The translations under genes were made by a program, and so were the position numbers. This document shows, one piece after another, positions 11,381 to 22,069 of a stretch of DNA of 60,004 bases. The stretch is from assembly GCA_937891825.1 (NCBI GenBank), contig CALAHN010000033.1, forward strand, positions 1 to 60,004, written 5' to 3'. The notes under the pieces were generated by a model. The model did not search any database. It was not told where the DNA came from and worked only from the letters and a program-made list of their open reading frames with translations. The DNA comes from an uncultured Alphaproteobacteria bacterium. Its GTDB lineage: Bacteria > Pseudomonadota > Alphaproteobacteria > Bin95. How positions within the stretch are numbered: the first letter of the stretch is position 1; the number at the start of each line of letters is the position of its first letter.

Positions 11381-11435
11381 TCGCCGAACCGCCGACGCGA
11401 ACGCAATACCGTTCACGCTGGCAGGGGGGAGTTGC

Positions 11436-12053
11436 ATGATCGTCGCCACTTTATGTTTTTACCTGTTCGCCGGGGTCGCGATCGTCTCCGGCCTGATGGT
11501 GGTGACGGCCCGCAACCCCGTGCATGCGGTGCTGTTCCTGATCCTGACATTCTTCAATGCCGCGGGGCTGTTCGTGCTGCTGGGCGCGGAATTCCTGGCG
11601 ATGGCCCTGGTCGTCGTCTATGTCGGCGCGGTCGCTGTCCTGTTCCTGTTCGTCGTGATGATGCTCGACGTGAACTTCCAGGAGCTGCGGGCCGGCGCCG
11701 CGCGTTACATGTCCGTCGGCGCGCTGGTCGGCCTGGCGCTGCTGGCGGAACTGGCGCTGGTGCTGGGCGGCATGACGCTTGGCGGCGTCGAGGTCAGCGG
11801 CGGCGCCCTGCCGACGCCGCCCGCCGATCAGGTTCATAACACCCGGGCGCTCGGGCAGATCATCTATACCGACCTCTTCGTGCTGTTCCAGATCGCGGGC
11901 TTGATCCTGCTGGTCGCGATGATCGGCGCCATCGTGCTGACCTTGCGCAGCCGGCCGGGCGTCCGCAAGCAGAAGATCGCCGACCAATTGGCGCGCACGC
12001 CGGAACAGGCTGTCGAAGTCGTCAAGGTTCCGCTCGGAGGGGGCGCACAATGA
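11436..12053 (+). CDS. nuoJ: NADH-quinone oxidoreductase subunit J
   Basis: NuoJ is a membrane subunit near the junction of the two arms. The 205 residues show five hydrophobic segments, with the signature [20 protein letters not shown] early and the [17 protein letters not shown] helix. The latter corresponds to the helix that rotates during turnover in complex I structures. The C-terminal 45 residues are hydrophilic and probably cytoplasmic. GGGGGGA lies upstream as a ribosome site. Its stop overlaps the nuoK start (ATGA). Confidence 0.95.
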   Translation: MIVATLCFYLFAGVAIVSGLMVVTARNPVHAVLFLILTFFNAAGLFVLLGAEFLAMALVVVYVGAVAVLFLFVVMMLDVNFQELRAGAARYMSVGALVGLALLAELALVLGGMTLGGVEVSGGALPTPPADQVHNTRALGQIIYTDLFVLFQIAGLILLVAMIGAIVLTLRSRPGVRKQKIADQLARTPEQAVEVVKVPLGGGAQ

Positions 12054-12358
12054 GCATCGGGCTCGGCCATTATCTCGCAGTCGCGGCTGTGCTGTTCACG
12101 CTCGGCATCTTCGGCATTTTCCTGAACCGGCGGAACGTCATCGTCATTCTGATGTCGATCGAACTGATGCTGCTGGCGGTCAACATCAACCTCGTCGCGT
12201 TTTCCGCATATCTGGGCGATCTCGGCGGCCAGGCGTTCGCGATGTTCATCCTGACGGTGGCCGCGGCGGAAGCTGCGATCGGTCTTGCAATTCTCGTCGT
12301 CTATTTCCGCAACCGCGGTTCGATCGCGGTTGAAGACGTCAGCATGATGAAGGGCTGA
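12050..12358 (+). CDS. nuoK: NADH-quinone oxidoreductase subunit K
   Basis: NuoK is a 102-residue, three-helix membrane subunit homologous to MrpC. The conserved acidic residues sit in [17 protein letters not shown] and in [20 protein letters not shown], where glutamates contribute to the membrane proton relay. Length and topology are standard. It overlaps nuoJ by 4 bp and is 8 bp from nuoL. Confidence 0.97.
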   Translation: MSIGLGHYLAVAAVLFTLGIFGIFLNRRNVIVILMSIELMLLAVNINLVAFSAYLGDLGGQAFAMFILTVAAAEAAIGLAILVVYFRNRGSIAVEDVSMMKG

Positions 12359-12366
12359 TCTGAGCC

Positions 12367-14331
12367 ATGAACGCCCTTTACGTCATCGCGATCTTTCTGC
12401 CCCTGATCGGAGCCCTGTCGGCTGGCTTGTTCGGGCGCAGCCTCGGCGACCGCGGTTCGCAGTTAGTCACCTGTTCGGCGTTGATCTTGGCGGCGGTCCT
12501 GTCCGTGATCGCCTTCATCGATGTCGGCCTCGGCCACAATCCGCGCAGCGTCGAGCTGATGCGGTGGATCGAGTCCGGCAATTTCGAGGCCGGGTGGGCG
12601 CTCCGCTTCGATACGCTCTCCGTCGTGATGATGTGCGTCGTCACCATCGTGTCGGCCTGCGTGCACGTCTATTCGGTCGGCTACATGAGCCACGACCACT
12701 CCAAGCCGCGCTTCATGGCCTATCTGTCGCTCTTCACCTTCGCGATGCTGATGCTGGTGACGGCCGACAATCTGGTGCAGATGTTCTTTGGCTGGGAAGG
12801 CGTCGGCGTCTGCTCCTATCTGCTGATCGGCTTCTGGTATGACCGGCCGAGCGCCAACGCCGCGGCGATGAAGGCGTTCATCGTCAACCGGGTCGGCGAC
12901 TTCGGCTTCGCGCTTGGCATCTTCGGCATCTTCCTGCTGTTCGATACCGTGTCCTTCGACACGATCTTCGGAGCGGCCGCGCAGTTCACCGACGCCCGCA
13001 TCCACTTCCTCGGCCTCGATCTCGACGCCATCGAAACCCTGTGCTTCCTGCTGTTCATCGGCGCCATGGGCAAGTCGGCCCAGCTTGGCCTGCACACCTG
13101 GCTGCCGGACGCGATGGAAGGCCCGACGCCGGTCTCCGCGCTGATCCATGCGGCCACCATGGTGACCGCGGGCGTCTTCATGGTCTGCCGCCTGTCGCCG
13201 ATCTTCGAATATGCGCCGAACGTGCTGGCCTTCGTCACCATCGTCGGGGCCGCGACCGCGTTCTTCGCAGCGACCGTCGGCCTGACCCAGTTCGACATCA
13301 AGCGCGTGATCGCCTACTCGACCTGTTCCCAGCTTGGCTACATGTTCTTTGCGGCCGGGCTGTCCGCCTATCCGGCGGCCATGTTCCACCTGACGACCCA
13401 TGCGTTCTTCAAGGCGCTGTTGTTCCTCGGCGCCGGCGCGGTCATCCATGCCATGTCCGATGAGCAGGACATGCGCAAGATGGGCGGCATCCGGGGCCAC
13501 ATCAAGCAGACCTATATCCTGATGTGGATCGGCAGTCTGGCGCTGGCGGGGGTCGGCATTCCGGGCGTGATTGGCTTCGCCGGCTTCTATTCCAAGGACA
13601 TGATCCTGGAAGTCGCCTACGGCGCCCACACGATCCCCGGCTTCATCGCCTTCACGCTCGGCATCGCGGCCGCGCTGATGACCGCCTTCTATTCATGGCG
13701 CTTGATCTTCATGACCTTCCATGGCGCGCCGCGCGCGGATGAAAAGGTGATGGCGCATGTGCATGAATCGCCGCCGATCATGCTCTGGCCGCTCTATGTG
13801 CTGGCGCTCGGCGCCGTGATTTCCGGCGTCGCGCTCTACGGGCCTTTCGTCGGCCATCATTTCCAGGAATTCTGGGGCGATTCCATCGTCATCCTGGCGA
13901 ACGTCCAGGGCGAGACGATCATCGACAAGGCGCACCATGTGCCGTTCTGGGTGAAAGCCCTGCCGGTCGTCGTGACGGCGCTCGGCATCTATCTGGCGTG
14001 GCGCTTCTACATCAAGCAGACCGACCTGCCGGCCAAGACGGTCGCCGCGTTCGAAGGCCTGCACGCCTTCTTCTTCAACAAATGGTATTTCGACGAAGCT
14101 TACGACTTCCTGTTCGTGCGCCCCGCCAAATGGCTTGGCCGGCAGCTCTGGCAGCGCGGCGACATCGGCGTCATCGACCGCTTCGGCCCGGACGGCATTT
14201 CGTCGATGGCGAAGCGCGTCGCGGACCGGGCTAGCAAGCTGCAGTCAGGCTACGTCTACCATTACGCTTTTGCGATGCTGATCGGGGTCGTCGCCCTGGT
14301 CGCGTGGCGCATCATCCAAGAGGGGGCTTGA
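12367..14331 (+). CDS. nuoL: NADH-quinone oxidoreductase subunit L
   Basis: NuoL is the distal antiporter-like subunit with the long lateral helix. The 654-residue product has about 16 hydrophobic segments. Conserved parts include the QMFFGWEGVGVCSYLLIGFW helix with the key glutamate, the LHTWLPDAMEGPTPVSALIH loop with its lysine neighbourhood and THAFFKALLFLGAGAVIH. The C-terminal part contains the amphipathic lateral helix and an anchoring segment. It lies 6 bp upstream of nuoM. Confidence 0.97.
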   Translation: MNALYVIAIFLPLIGALSAGLFGRSLGDRGSQLVTCSALILAAVLSVIAFIDVGLGHNPRSVELMRWIESGNFEAGWALRFDTLSVVMMCVVTIVSACVHVYSVGYMSHDHSKPRFMAYLSLFTFAMLMLVTADNLVQMFFGWEGVGVCSYLLIGFWYDRPSANAAAMKAFIVNRVGDFGFALGIFGIFLLFDTVSFDTIFGAAAQFTDARIHFLGLDLDAIETLCFLLFIGAMGKSAQLGLHTWLPDAMEGPTPVSALIHAATMVTAGVFMVCRLSPIFEYAPNVLAFVTIVGAATAFFAATVGLTQFDIKRVIAYSTCSQLGYMFFAAGLSAYPAAMFHLTTHAFFKALLFLGAGAVIHAMSDEQDMRKMGGIRGHIKQTYILMWIGSLALAGVGIPGVIGFAGFYSKDMILEVAYGAHTIPGFIAFTLGIAAALMTAFYSWRLIFMTFHGAPRADEKVMAHVHESPPIMLWPLYVLALGAVISGVALYGPFVGHHFQEFWGDSIVILANVQGETIIDKAHHVPFWVKALPVVVTALGIYLAWRFYIKQTDLPAKTVAAFEGLHAFFFNKWYFDEAYDFLFVRPAKWLGRQLWQRGDIGVIDRFGPDGISSMAKRVADRASKLQSGYVYHYAFAMLIGVVALVAWRIIQEGA

Positions 14332-14337
14332 TCACCC

Positions 14338-15861
14338 GTGTCCGGCGCACCGCTCCTCTCGCTCATCACGTTCGGCCCGCTCGTCGGGGCGCTGCTGATT
14401 CTTCTGTTCGCCCGCGGGCCGGAGAAGGCGCAGAACGCCCGTTGGGTCGCCCTCTGGGCGTCCAGCTTCGTCTTCCTGGTCTCGCTGCTGGTCTGGGCGC
14501 AGTTCGAAACGGGCCTGCCCGGCTTCCAGTTGCGCGAAACCTATGAATGGTTCCCGGAATTCAACATCGCCTTCCAGCTCGGCGTCGACGGCCTGTCGAT
14601 CTATTTCGTGCTGCTGTCGACCTTCCTGACGCCGATCTGCATCCTGGCGTCGTGGACCTCCGTCACGACCCGCGTCAGCGAATACATGGCGGCGTTCCTG
14701 GCGCTTGAGACCTTCATGGTCGGCATGTTCTGCGCCCTCGACCTGATCGGGTTCTACGTCTTCTTCGAAGGCGTGCTGATACCGATGTTCCTGATCATCG
14801 GCGTCTGGGGCGGCGCCCGGCGCATCTATGCCTCCTTCAAGTTCTTCCTCTATACGCTGCTCGGCTCGGTGCTGATGCTGGTCGCTATCGTCGCCATGAT
14901 CGCGACCGTCGGCGGCTCCGGCATCGAGGAAGTGACCGCCTATTCCTTCTCCGAAAGCATGCAGATCTGGCTCTGGCTGGCGTTCTTCGCCTCGTTCTCG
15001 GTCAAGATGCCCATGTGGCCGGTGCATACCTGGCTGCCCGACGCCCATGTCGAGGCGCCGACGGCAGGGTCCGTCATCCTGGCGGGCGTGCTCTTGAAGA
15101 TGGGCGGTTACGGCTTCCTCCGCTTCTCGCTGCCGATGTTCCCGGACGCCTCGGAATTCTTCACGCCGCTGGTCTACACGCTCAGCATAGTCGCGATCAT
15201 CTACACCTCGCTCGTGGCGCTCGCCCAGACCGACATGAAGAAGCTGATCGCCTATTCCTCCGTCGCCCACATGGGCTATGTGACGCTCGGCATCTTCACC
15301 GGCACGGCGCAGGGCGTCGAAGGCGCCGTGTTCCAGATGTTGAGCCATGGCATCGTATCGGCCGCGCTCTTCCTCTGCGTCGGCGTTGTCTATGACCGGA
15401 TGCACACCCGCGAGATCAGCCGCTATGGCGGCCTCGTCCATCGGATGCCGCGCTATGCGGCGGTGATGATGGTCTTCACCATGGCGTCCGTCGGCTTGCC
15501 GGGGACAAGCGGCTTCGTCGGCGAGTTCCTCGTGCTCGCCGGCGCGTTCCTCGACAATACCTGGGTCGCGGCCCTGGCGGCGACCGGCCTGGTGCTTGGC
15601 GCGGCCTATATGCTGATGCTCTACCGCCGGGTGATCTTCGGCCGGCTGGAGCATGACGACCTCAAGACCATCACGGATCTGAACTGGCGGGAAGCGGCGG
15701 TGTTCGCGCCGCTGGTGCTGCTGGTCCTGTGGATGGGGATCTATCCCTCGACATTCCTGGACGGCATTCAGCCGGCCGTCGCGGAAACTCTGCGCCATGC
15801 GGCGACGGCGACCGCTTCACTCAGCGACAGCGCGGCCGCGCTCGTCGCGCAGATGCGCTAA
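14338..15861 (+). CDS. nuoM: NADH-quinone oxidoreductase subunit M
   Basis: NuoM is the middle antiporter-like proton channel subunit. The 507-residue protein has about 14 hydrophobic segments with the conserved [20 protein letters not shown] helix, the [20 protein letters not shown] segment and the [13 protein letters not shown] helix. The start is GTG at 14338, 6 bp after the nuoL stop. No ATG in a sensible position competes with it. Confidence 0.96.
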   Translation: MSGAPLLSLITFGPLVGALLILLFARGPEKAQNARWVALWASSFVFLVSLLVWAQFETGLPGFQLRETYEWFPEFNIAFQLGVDGLSIYFVLLSTFLTPICILASWTSVTTRVSEYMAAFLALETFMVGMFCALDLIGFYVFFEGVLIPMFLIIGVWGGARRIYASFKFFLYTLLGSVLMLVAIVAMIATVGGSGIEEVTAYSFSESMQIWLWLAFFASFSVKMPMWPVHTWLPDAHVEAPTAGSVILAGVLLKMGGYGFLRFSLPMFPDASEFFTPLVYTLSIVAIIYTSLVALAQTDMKKLIAYSSVAHMGYVTLGIFTGTAQGVEGAVFQMLSHGIVSAALFLCVGVVYDRMHTREISRYGGLVHRMPRYAAVMMVFTMASVGLPGTSGFVGEFLVLAGAFLDNTWVAALAATGLVLGAAYMLMLYRRVIFGRLEHDDLKTITDLNWREAAVFAPLVLLVLWMGIYPSTFLDGIQPAVAETLRHAATATASLSDSAAALVAQMR

Positions 15862-15873
15862 GGGAGGCGACCG

Positions 15874-17310
15874 ATGCAAGCTGCGCCCATGCTTCCCGAA
15901 ATCCTTCTGGCCATTGCGGGCATGGTTCTGCTGATGGTCGGCGTCTTCGTCGGCGACAAGTCAGCGAAGCCGCTCACCTATGTCGTCGCGGCGGCGCTGT
16001 TCGCGGCCCTCGCCCTGGGCTGGACGACGCCCCACGGCGATGCGTTCGGCGGGTTGTTCGTCGCGGACAAGCTGGCCTATTTCGCCAAGGCGCTGATCGT
16101 CATCGGCGCGGCTGCGACCGTGCTCATGGCGGCCGGCCGCGCTACGCCGTCCGACGGCTCCGGCCCCATGCGCTTCGAGCAGCCGGTGCTGATGCTGTTC
16201 GCATCCGTCGGCATGATGCTGATGGTCTCCGCCAATGACCTGATGTCGCTTTATGTCGGCCTCGAGCTGCAAAGCCTGGCGCTTTATGTGCTGGCCGCGA
16301 TCCGGCGGGATTCGCTGCGCGCGACGGAAGCCGGGCTGAAATATTTCGTCCTTGGCGCGCTCTCCTCCGGCATGCTGCTTTATGGGGCGGGCATGATCTA
16401 CGGCTTCACAGGCGCCACGAATTTCGACCGCATCGCCGCCAGCGTCACGGCGATGGGCACGCCGTCCCTAGGACTTGTCGTCGGCATCGTCTTCCTGATG
16501 GCGGGCCTGGCGTTCAAGGTATCGGCGGCGCCGTTCCATATGTGGACGCCGGACGTCTATGAAGGCGCCGACACGCCGATCACCGCATTTTTCGCGGCCG
16601 CGCCCAAGGCGGCGGCCCTGGCGCTGTTCGCCCGGGTCATGACCGATCCGCTGGGCGACGCCGCCAGCGCCTGGGGCCAGATCGTCGCGATGATCGCCGG
16701 GTTGTCCGTTATCGTCGGCGCGTTCGGCGCCCTCGCCCAGCGCAATATCAAGCGGCTGATGGCCTATAGCTCCATCGGCCATGTCGGCTTCGCGCTGATC
16801 GGCCTTGCCGCGGCGTCGGAAAACGGCGTGCGCAGCTTGCTGATCTATTCGGCGATCTATCTGTTCATGAACCTCGCGGCTTTCGCGTTCATTCTGGCGA
16901 TGCGCCGGGACGAGCATGCGGTCGAAACCATCGACGATCTCGCCGGCGCCAGCCAGACCCATCCCTACATGGCGTTGGCGCTGGCGGCGGTGCTGTTCTC
17001 GATGGCGGGCATCCCGCCGCTCGCGGGCTTCTTTGCCAAGCTCTATGTGCTGAGCGCTGCGGTCGATTCCGGCCTGTACGTCCTCGCCGTCGTCGGCGTC
17101 CTCGCGAGCGTCATAAGCTGCTTCTACTATCTCCGCCTGATCAAGCTGATGTATTTCGACGCGCCGCGCGATGCGATGGACAGCCCGATGCCACGCGATC
17201 TGGGTTTGGTGCTGGGCGTTGCGACGGCGATCATCCTGGTCTTCATCCTGATCCCGAGCCCGATCGTCGCGACCGCCACGGCCGCCGCCCAGGAACTGTT
17301 CCAGCGTTGA
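15874..17310 (+). CDS. nuoN: NADH-quinone oxidoreductase subunit N
   Basis: NuoN is the proximal antiporter-like subunit. The 478 residues include SLYVGLELQSLALYVLAAI, FKVSAAPFHMWTPDVYEG and RLMAYSSIGHVGFALIG, the standard channel motifs. A second in-frame ATG at 15889 would remove five residues; I cannot decide between them, although AGGGAGGC just before 15874 favours the first. The TGA overlaps the TTG start of birA, so birA is probably translated from the nuo transcript. Confidence 0.96.
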   Translation: MQAAPMLPEILLAIAGMVLLMVGVFVGDKSAKPLTYVVAAALFAALALGWTTPHGDAFGGLFVADKLAYFAKALIVIGAAATVLMAAGRATPSDGSGPMRFEQPVLMLFASVGMMLMVSANDLMSLYVGLELQSLALYVLAAIRRDSLRATEAGLKYFVLGALSSGMLLYGAGMIYGFTGATNFDRIAASVTAMGTPSLGLVVGIVFLMAGLAFKVSAAPFHMWTPDVYEGADTPITAFFAAAPKAAALALFARVMTDPLGDAASAWGQIVAMIAGLSVIVGAFGALAQRNIKRLMAYSSIGHVGFALIGLAAASENGVRSLLIYSAIYLFMNLAAFAFILAMRRDEHAVETIDDLAGASQTHPYMALALAAVLFSMAGIPPLAGFFAKLYVLSAAVDSGLYVLAVVGVLASVISCFYYLRLIKLMYFDAPRDAMDSPMPRDLGLVLGVATAIILVFILIPSPIVATATAAAQELFQR

Positions 17311-18071
17311 TCGAGCCCTGGGCGCCGGGGGGGCGGTGGCGGATCGAACGCCACGTCGAAATCGACAGCACGAACGCCGAAGCCGCCCGCCAGGCGAAGG
17401 CCGGCGCGGCGGCGGGCCTCGCGGTCACGGCACGCGCCCAGACCCAGGGCCGCGGCCGCGGCGACCGTGTCTGGAGCACCGCCGGCCAGGATCTCGCGCT
17501 CTCGATCCTGCTGCGGCCCGCGCTCGCGCCCTCCGCCGCCGCGACGGTGGGCTTCGTCGCGGCGCTCGCGGTCTACGATCTCGCGAAAAGCCTATTGCCC
17601 GCGGATGCGCCGGTGGCGATCAAGTGGCCGAACGATGTGATGATCGGCGACGCCAAGCTTTCCGGCATTCTGGCGGAGGCGTCCGGCGCCGGCCCGACGG
17701 TCGACTGGCTGGTGCTGGGGATCGGCGTCAATCTTGTCCCGACGGACCGGCCCGGCGCCGCCAATCCCATCGACCTGACGACGGCCGGCGGCCCGACGCT
17801 CGATCCGGATGACGCGGCGGACCGGCTGCTCGGCCATCTCAATCCCTGGCTGGCGCAATGGCTCGGCCAAGGCTTCGCCCCGATCCGGGCGGCATGGCTC
17901 GCCCGGGCGCGGGATATCGGCCGCCAGGTGATCGCCCGCCTGCCGAATGAGCTGGTGGCCGGGCAGGCGCTCGATCTTGCCGATGACGGCGCGCTCGTGC
18001 TTGCCTTGCCCGATGGCCGGCGACGGCGGATCGCAGCCGGCGACGTATTCCCCCTAACCAAAGACGTGTGA
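17307..18071 (+). CDS. birA: biotin--[acetyl-CoA-carboxylase] ligase
   Basis: This enzyme activates biotin with ATP and attaches it to the biotin-carrier domain of carboxylases. The 254-residue protein has the adenylate-binding [10 protein letters not shown] (residues 47-56), the IKWPNDVM lysine motif and VLGIGVNLV. It lacks the N-terminal helix-turn-helix, so it is the non-regulatory class I form and cannot repress bio genes itself. The start is TTG at 17307 overlapping the nuoN stop, with no alternative ATG nearby. Placement directly after nuoN is common in alphaproteobacteria. Confidence 0.95.
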   Translation: MIEPWAPGGRWRIERHVEIDSTNAEAARQAKAGAAAGLAVTARAQTQGRGRGDRVWSTAGQDLALSILLRPALAPSAAATVGFVAALAVYDLAKSLLPADAPVAIKWPNDVMIGDAKLSGILAEASGAGPTVDWLVLGIGVNLVPTDRPGAANPIDLTTAGGPTLDPDDAADRLLGHLNPWLAQWLGQGFAPIRAAWLARARDIGRQVIARLPNELVAGQALDLADDGALVLALPDGRRRRIAAGDVFPLTKDV

Positions 18072-18850
18072 CCCCCATGCTTCTCGCCATTGACGCAGGC
18101 AACACCAACACGGTTTTCGCAATTTATGACGGCGATCGGCAGCTTGGCCTCTGGCGAGCGGCGACGGATACGCGCCGCACGGCCGATGAGCACTATGTCT
18201 GGCTGATGCAGTTGATGGGCGTGGAAGGCATTTCGACCGACAATATCGATGCCGCGATCATCGCGACCGTGGTGCCGGCGTCGCTGTTCAATCTGACCCG
18301 GCTCTGCCAGCGCTATTTCAATTGCGAGGCCCTGGTCGTCGGCGAACCCGGCGTCGATCTCGGCATCGAAGTCCACCTCGACAATCCGGGCGAAGTCGGC
18401 GCCGACCGGCTGGTCAACGCCGTCGCCGCGAAGACCGCCTATGGCGGCCCGCTGATCCTGATCGATTTCGGCACCGCGACGACGTTCGATGTGATAGATG
18501 AAGCGGGAAACTATGTCGGCGGCATCATCGCGCCCGGCGCCAACCTCTCGATGGAGGCCCTGCACATGGCTGCCGCCAAGCTGCCGCTGGTGGCTGTCAG
18601 GCAGCCGCAGCAGGTGGTCGGGCGCAATACGGTGCAGGCGATGCAGTCCGGCATCTACTATGGCTATCTCAGCCTGATCGAAGGTCTGGTGCAACGCATC
18701 CGGACCGAACGCAACGACCCGGATATCCGCGCCGTCGCCACTGGCGGCCTGGCTCCGCTTTTCTTCGGCGCGACAGACGCCATCACCGCCGTGGACAGGG
18801 ACCTTACCCTGCGCGGCCTGCTTGAAATTTATGAACGGAACTCGAAGTGA
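18068..18850 (+). CDS. coaX: type III pantothenate kinase
   Basis: CoaX phosphorylates pantothenate as the first step of coenzyme A synthesis. The 260-residue protein belongs to the acetate/sugar-kinase/Hsp70 fold. [14 protein letters not shown] is the phosphate-binding loop, [11 protein letters not shown] and [13 protein letters not shown] give the catalytic Asp and adenine region, and [15 protein letters not shown] follows. The start is GTG at 18068 in a GTGA overlap with birA; ATG at 18077 is three codons later and also possible. Its stop overlaps the GTG of rnj in the same way. Confidence 0.96.
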   Translation: MTPMLLAIDAGNTNTVFAIYDGDRQLGLWRAATDTRRTADEHYVWLMQLMGVEGISTDNIDAAIIATVVPASLFNLTRLCQRYFNCEALVVGEPGVDLGIEVHLDNPGEVGADRLVNAVAAKTAYGGPLILIDFGTATTFDVIDEAGNYVGGIIAPGANLSMEALHMAAAKLPLVAVRQPQQVVGRNTVQAMQSGIYYGYLSLIEGLVQRIRTERNDPDIRAVATGGLAPLFFGATDAITAVDRDLTLRGLLEIYERNSK

Positions 18851-20529
18851 CCGAATCTAACGTAACCCTGCCAATTCCGAGCGACACGGAGACCCTGTTT
18901 GTCGCCCTTGGCGGGCTCGGCGAAATTGGCATGAACCTCGCCCTCTATGGCCATGCCGGCAAATGGATCGCCGTCGACATGGGCGTGACCTTTGGCGACG
19001 AGGATACCCCCGGCGTCGATATCATCGTGCCCGATATCAGCGTGCTGACGGCGCTTGGCGACAAGCTCGCCGGCGTGCTGATCACCCATGCCCATGAAGA
19101 CCATATCGGCGCTGTCCCCTACCTCGCCGGGCGCTTCAAATGCCCGGTCTATTGCTCGCCGTTCGCGGCGACCTTCCTGCGGCGCAAGCTCGAGGACGAC
19201 GGCGGCTCGGCCGGCAAGAAGGTCAAGATCGTCGAAATCCCATCGGGCGGCCGCAAGAAGATCGGCCCGTTCGAGGTCGAGTTGATCGGCATGCCCCACT
19301 CGGTGCCGGAAGCGCATTTGACGGCGCTCCGCTCGGCGGCGGGCATGGTGGTGCATTCGGGCGACTGGAAGCTCGATCCGGGGCCGGTCGTCGGCAAACC
19401 GGCGGACGAAAAGCGCCTGGCCGCGCTTGGCAAGGAAGGTGTGGCTGCGCTGGTCTGCGATTCGACCAACGCCCTCCGGGAAGGTTGGACGCGCAGCGAG
19501 TCCGAACTGGGCGAGCCGATCACCGACCTGATCCGCTCCCGCGACCGCCGGGTGCTGTTCGCCTGTTTCTCCTCCAACGTCGCCCGGTTGAACACGATCG
19601 CGCTGGCGGCGAAGGCGGCCGGCCGGCAAGTCGGCCTCGTCGGCCGCTCGCTCTGGCGCATGCATGACGTCGCAAGCGCCCATGGCTACCTGAAGGGCCT
19701 GCCGCCGTTCCTGAAGGAAAACGAACTCGGCCAGTTGCCCGCCAACAAGATCGTCGCAATCTGCACCGGCAGCCAGGGCGAGCCGCGCGCTGCGCTGCAC
19801 CGCATTTCAGACGCCCAGCATCGCCACATCCAGGTCGAGGCGGGCGATACGGTGGTCTTCTCGTCCCGGGATATTCCGGGCAACGAAAAGGCCATCGGCC
19901 GCCTGCAGAACAAGCTGGTGGCGATGCATGTCGACGTGGTGACCGACGGCACCGCGAAGGTTCACGTCTCCGGGCATCCGGCGCGGGACGAGTTGAAACA
20001 TCTCTACAGCTTGCTGAAGCCAGCCCGGTTGCTGCCGGCGCACGGCGAGGGCCGACACCTGCACGGCCACGCGATCTTCGGCCGGGAATGCGGCATTCCG
20101 GAAGTCCGGGTCGCGTTCAACGGCGACGTCATCCGGCTCGCCGGCGGCGACTACGAAGAACTGACCAAGGTCAAGGTCGGCCGGGTCGGCATGGACGGCG
20201 ACGTCAAGATCGCGCTCGATGGCGACGCGCTCAGGGAGCGGCGGCTGATGCGGCTTGACGGGATCGCGATGATCACCGTCATTCTGGACGGCAAGGGCAA
20301 CCTTGCCGCCGATAGCATGGTGACCTTGTCCGGGCTTGAGGCCGCGGCCGACGAAGACCTGCTGGAAGCAGCCGAGATCGCCGTCGACGAGGCGGTTGAG
20401 GATCTGTCCCAGAAGGCGCGTCGGGACGATGCGCCGGTCGAGGATGCGGCGCGTTCGGCGCTCCGCCGGGTGTTGCGCAAGCAGACCGGCAAGCGGCCGC
20501 GCATCAGCGTGCACGTCGCGCGCGTCTAG
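18847..20529 (+). CDS. rnj: ribonuclease J
   Basis: RNase J is a zinc-dependent metallo-beta-lactamase/beta-CASP RNase with endo- and 5'-exonuclease activity, used in mRNA decay and rRNA maturation. The 560-residue protein has the metal motif HAHEDH (residues 81-86), HSGDWKLDP, the beta-CASP segment [26 protein letters not shown] and [11 protein letters not shown], then a C-terminal domain. The GTG start overlaps the coaX stop (GTGA). The nuo-birA-coaX-rnj order is recurrent in alphaproteobacteria, and this is probably the last gene of the long transcript. Confidence 0.95.
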   Translation: MTESNVTLPIPSDTETLFVALGGLGEIGMNLALYGHAGKWIAVDMGVTFGDEDTPGVDIIVPDISVLTALGDKLAGVLITHAHEDHIGAVPYLAGRFKCPVYCSPFAATFLRRKLEDDGGSAGKKVKIVEIPSGGRKKIGPFEVELIGMPHSVPEAHLTALRSAAGMVVHSGDWKLDPGPVVGKPADEKRLAALGKEGVAALVCDSTNALREGWTRSESELGEPITDLIRSRDRRVLFACFSSNVARLNTIALAAKAAGRQVGLVGRSLWRMHDVASAHGYLKGLPPFLKENELGQLPANKIVAICTGSQGEPRAALHRISDAQHRHIQVEAGDTVVFSSRDIPGNEKAIGRLQNKLVAMHVDVVTDGTAKVHVSGHPARDELKHLYSLLKPARLLPAHGEGRHLHGHAIFGRECGIPEVRVAFNGDVIRLAGGDYEELTKVKVGRVGMDGDVKIALDGDALRERRLMRLDGIAMITVILDGKGNLAADSMVTLSGLEAAADEDLLEAAEIAVDEAVEDLSQKARRDDAPVEDAARSALRRVLRKQTGKRPRISVHVARV

Positions 20530-20596
20530 GTCTTGAAGTCGCGTCCTGGACGGCGCGCCTGACACGTCATCCCTCCACGCCCGCGATATCTCGTAA

Positions 20597-21247
20597 ATGT
20601 TCGATCCTGAGACGATAGGCCAACTCAAGGCGCTGGTGTCGGTGATCGGCATCGACATTGTGCTGGCCGGCGACAATGCGGTGGTGGTCGGCATGGCGGC
20701 GGCGGGGCTGTCGCGCGAACTCAGGTCGCGGGCGATCCTCATCGGCATCCTGGCCGCGATGGGGATGCGCATCGCCTTCGCGCTGGTCGCAGCGGAACTG
20801 ATGACGATCGTCGGCTTGATGGCGGCCGGCGGCGTGCTCTTGCTCTGGGTCGCATGGAAGCTTTGGCGCGAACTCCGCGAAAGCGCCGCCGCCAGCGCGG
20901 CGATCAAGGACCTGGAAGCCGAAGAGGCGGGCGGCGATGGCGTTGGGGACGGCGCCGGCGGCGGCGATGGCAAGACCCTGAAACAGGCGGTGATCCAGAT
21001 CCTGATCGCCGACCTCACCATGTCGCTCGACAATGTCCTCGCGGTCGCGGGCGCGGCGCACGAACATCCCTACATCATGGCGTTCGGACTCGTGCTCTCG
21101 GTCGCGCTGATGGGCATCGCCGCGACCTGGATCGCCCGCATGCTGGAGACGCATCGCTGGATCGCCTATGTCGGCCTCGCCTTGATCGTTTACGTAGCGC
21201 TCAGCATGATCTGGGATGGCGGGCACGCGCTCGCGCAAATCAGCTGA
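20597..21247 (+). CDS. TerC/YjbE-family integral membrane protein
   Basis: The 216 residues form a TerC-family membrane protein, a family linked to metal (often manganese) efflux or homeostasis and, by name, tellurium resistance. The repeated helix motif with Asp appears twice: DIVLAGDNAVVVGMAAAGL near residue 18 and ADLTMSLDNVLAVAGAAHEH near residue 138. About seven hydrophobic segments are visible. Between the two halves lies an acidic, glycine-rich loop around residues 106-125 (EAGGDGVGDGAGGGDG). No yybP-ykoY-like manganese riboswitch is apparent in the 67 bp upstream. The substrate is not known from sequence. Confidence 0.85.
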   Translation: MFDPETIGQLKALVSVIGIDIVLAGDNAVVVGMAAAGLSRELRSRAILIGILAAMGMRIAFALVAAELMTIVGLMAAGGVLLLWVAWKLWRELRESAAASAAIKDLEAEEAGGDGVGDGAGGGDGKTLKQAVIQILIADLTMSLDNVLAVAGAAHEHPYIMAFGLVLSVALMGIAATWIARMLETHRWIAYVGLALIVYVALSMIWDGGHALAQIS

Positions 21248-21295
21248 CGGGGAACCCCGCCCAGTCGGCTTCCCCCTGGTAAGGATGACCGCCCC

Positions 21296-22069
21296 ATGCC
21301 GCGTTATGCCCAGAGCCTCGCCGCCTTCACTATTCCCGGCTTGCCCGAAGTGCGGCCCGGGGACGATGTCGCGGCGCTGATCGGCGATGCGCTCGACGCG
21401 GCCGACATTCAGCTCAAGCCCGGCGACGTGATCGTCGTCGCGCAGAAGATCGTCTCCAAGGCGGAAGGGCGCTATGTCGATCTGGCGGATGTTCAGCCAG
21501 GCGCGGAGGCCGAGGCCTGGGCCGCGAAGACCGGCAAGGACCCGCGCCTCGTCGAAGCGATTCTCGGCGAGACGACCAGCGTGTTGCGCTGGCGCCCGAA
21601 CCTCCTTGTCGTGGAGCACAAGCGCGGCTGGGTGATGGCGAACGCCGGCGCCGACCAATCCAATATCGAGGGCCGGGAGGGCGAGCGCGTGCTGCTGCTG
21701 CCGGTGGACCCGGACGCATCGGCCGCGCGCATCAGGGCGGCCCTGGAAGCCCGTTATGGCGGCCCATACGGGGTCCTGATCGCGGACAGCGTCGGCCGCG
21801 CCTGGCGGGTCGGCACGGTCGGCCTCGCCCTTGGCGCGGCGGGCGTTCAGACGGTCGCGGACATTCGCGGCCAGCTCGACCGGCAGGGGCGCGAACTGAA
21901 GGTCTCGATCGTCGGCATTGGCGACGAGATCGCGGCGGCGGCGAACCTGCTGATCGGCGAGGCGGCGGAAGGCACGCCGGTCGCGGTGGTCTCGGGCCTC
22001 AAGGTCCTGTCGGAAACCCAGACCGGCGCCGATCTGGTGCGGCCGTCGTCGGAAGACCTGTTCCGATGA
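21296..22069 (+). CDS. cofE: coenzyme F420-0:L-glutamate ligase
   Basis: CofE adds gamma-linked glutamates to F420-0 using GTP. The 257-residue protein is the single-domain form seen in archaea and many Gram-negative bacteria, not the FbiB fusion of actinobacteria. Supporting segments are LKPGDVIVVAQKIVSKAEGR near residue 40, the ADSVGRAWRVGTVGLALG region, which resembles the archaeal DTFGRPWR segment, and IVGIGDEIAAAANLLIGEA. AAGGATG upstream of the ATG is a good ribosome site. Its stop overlaps the cofD start (ATGA), tying the two F420 genes together. Confidence 0.9.
   Translation: MPRYAQSLAAFTIPGLPEVRPGDDVAALIGDALDAADIQLKPGDVIVVAQKIVSKAEGRYVDLADVQPGAEAEAWAAKTGKDPRLVEAILGETTSVLRWRPNLLVVEHKRGWVMANAGADQSNIEGREGERVLLLPVDPDASAARIRAALEARYGGPYGVLIADSVGRAWRVGTVGLALGAAGVQTVADIRGQLDRQGRELKVSIVGIGDEIAAAANLLIGEAAEGTPVAVVSGLKVLSETQTGADLVRPSSEDLFR

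Noticed and set aside
20530-20596. Possible manganese riboswitch upstream of the TerC gene
   Set aside because: TerC genes are often controlled by yybP-ykoY RNAs, but the 67 bp gap is too short and lacks the conserved loops.
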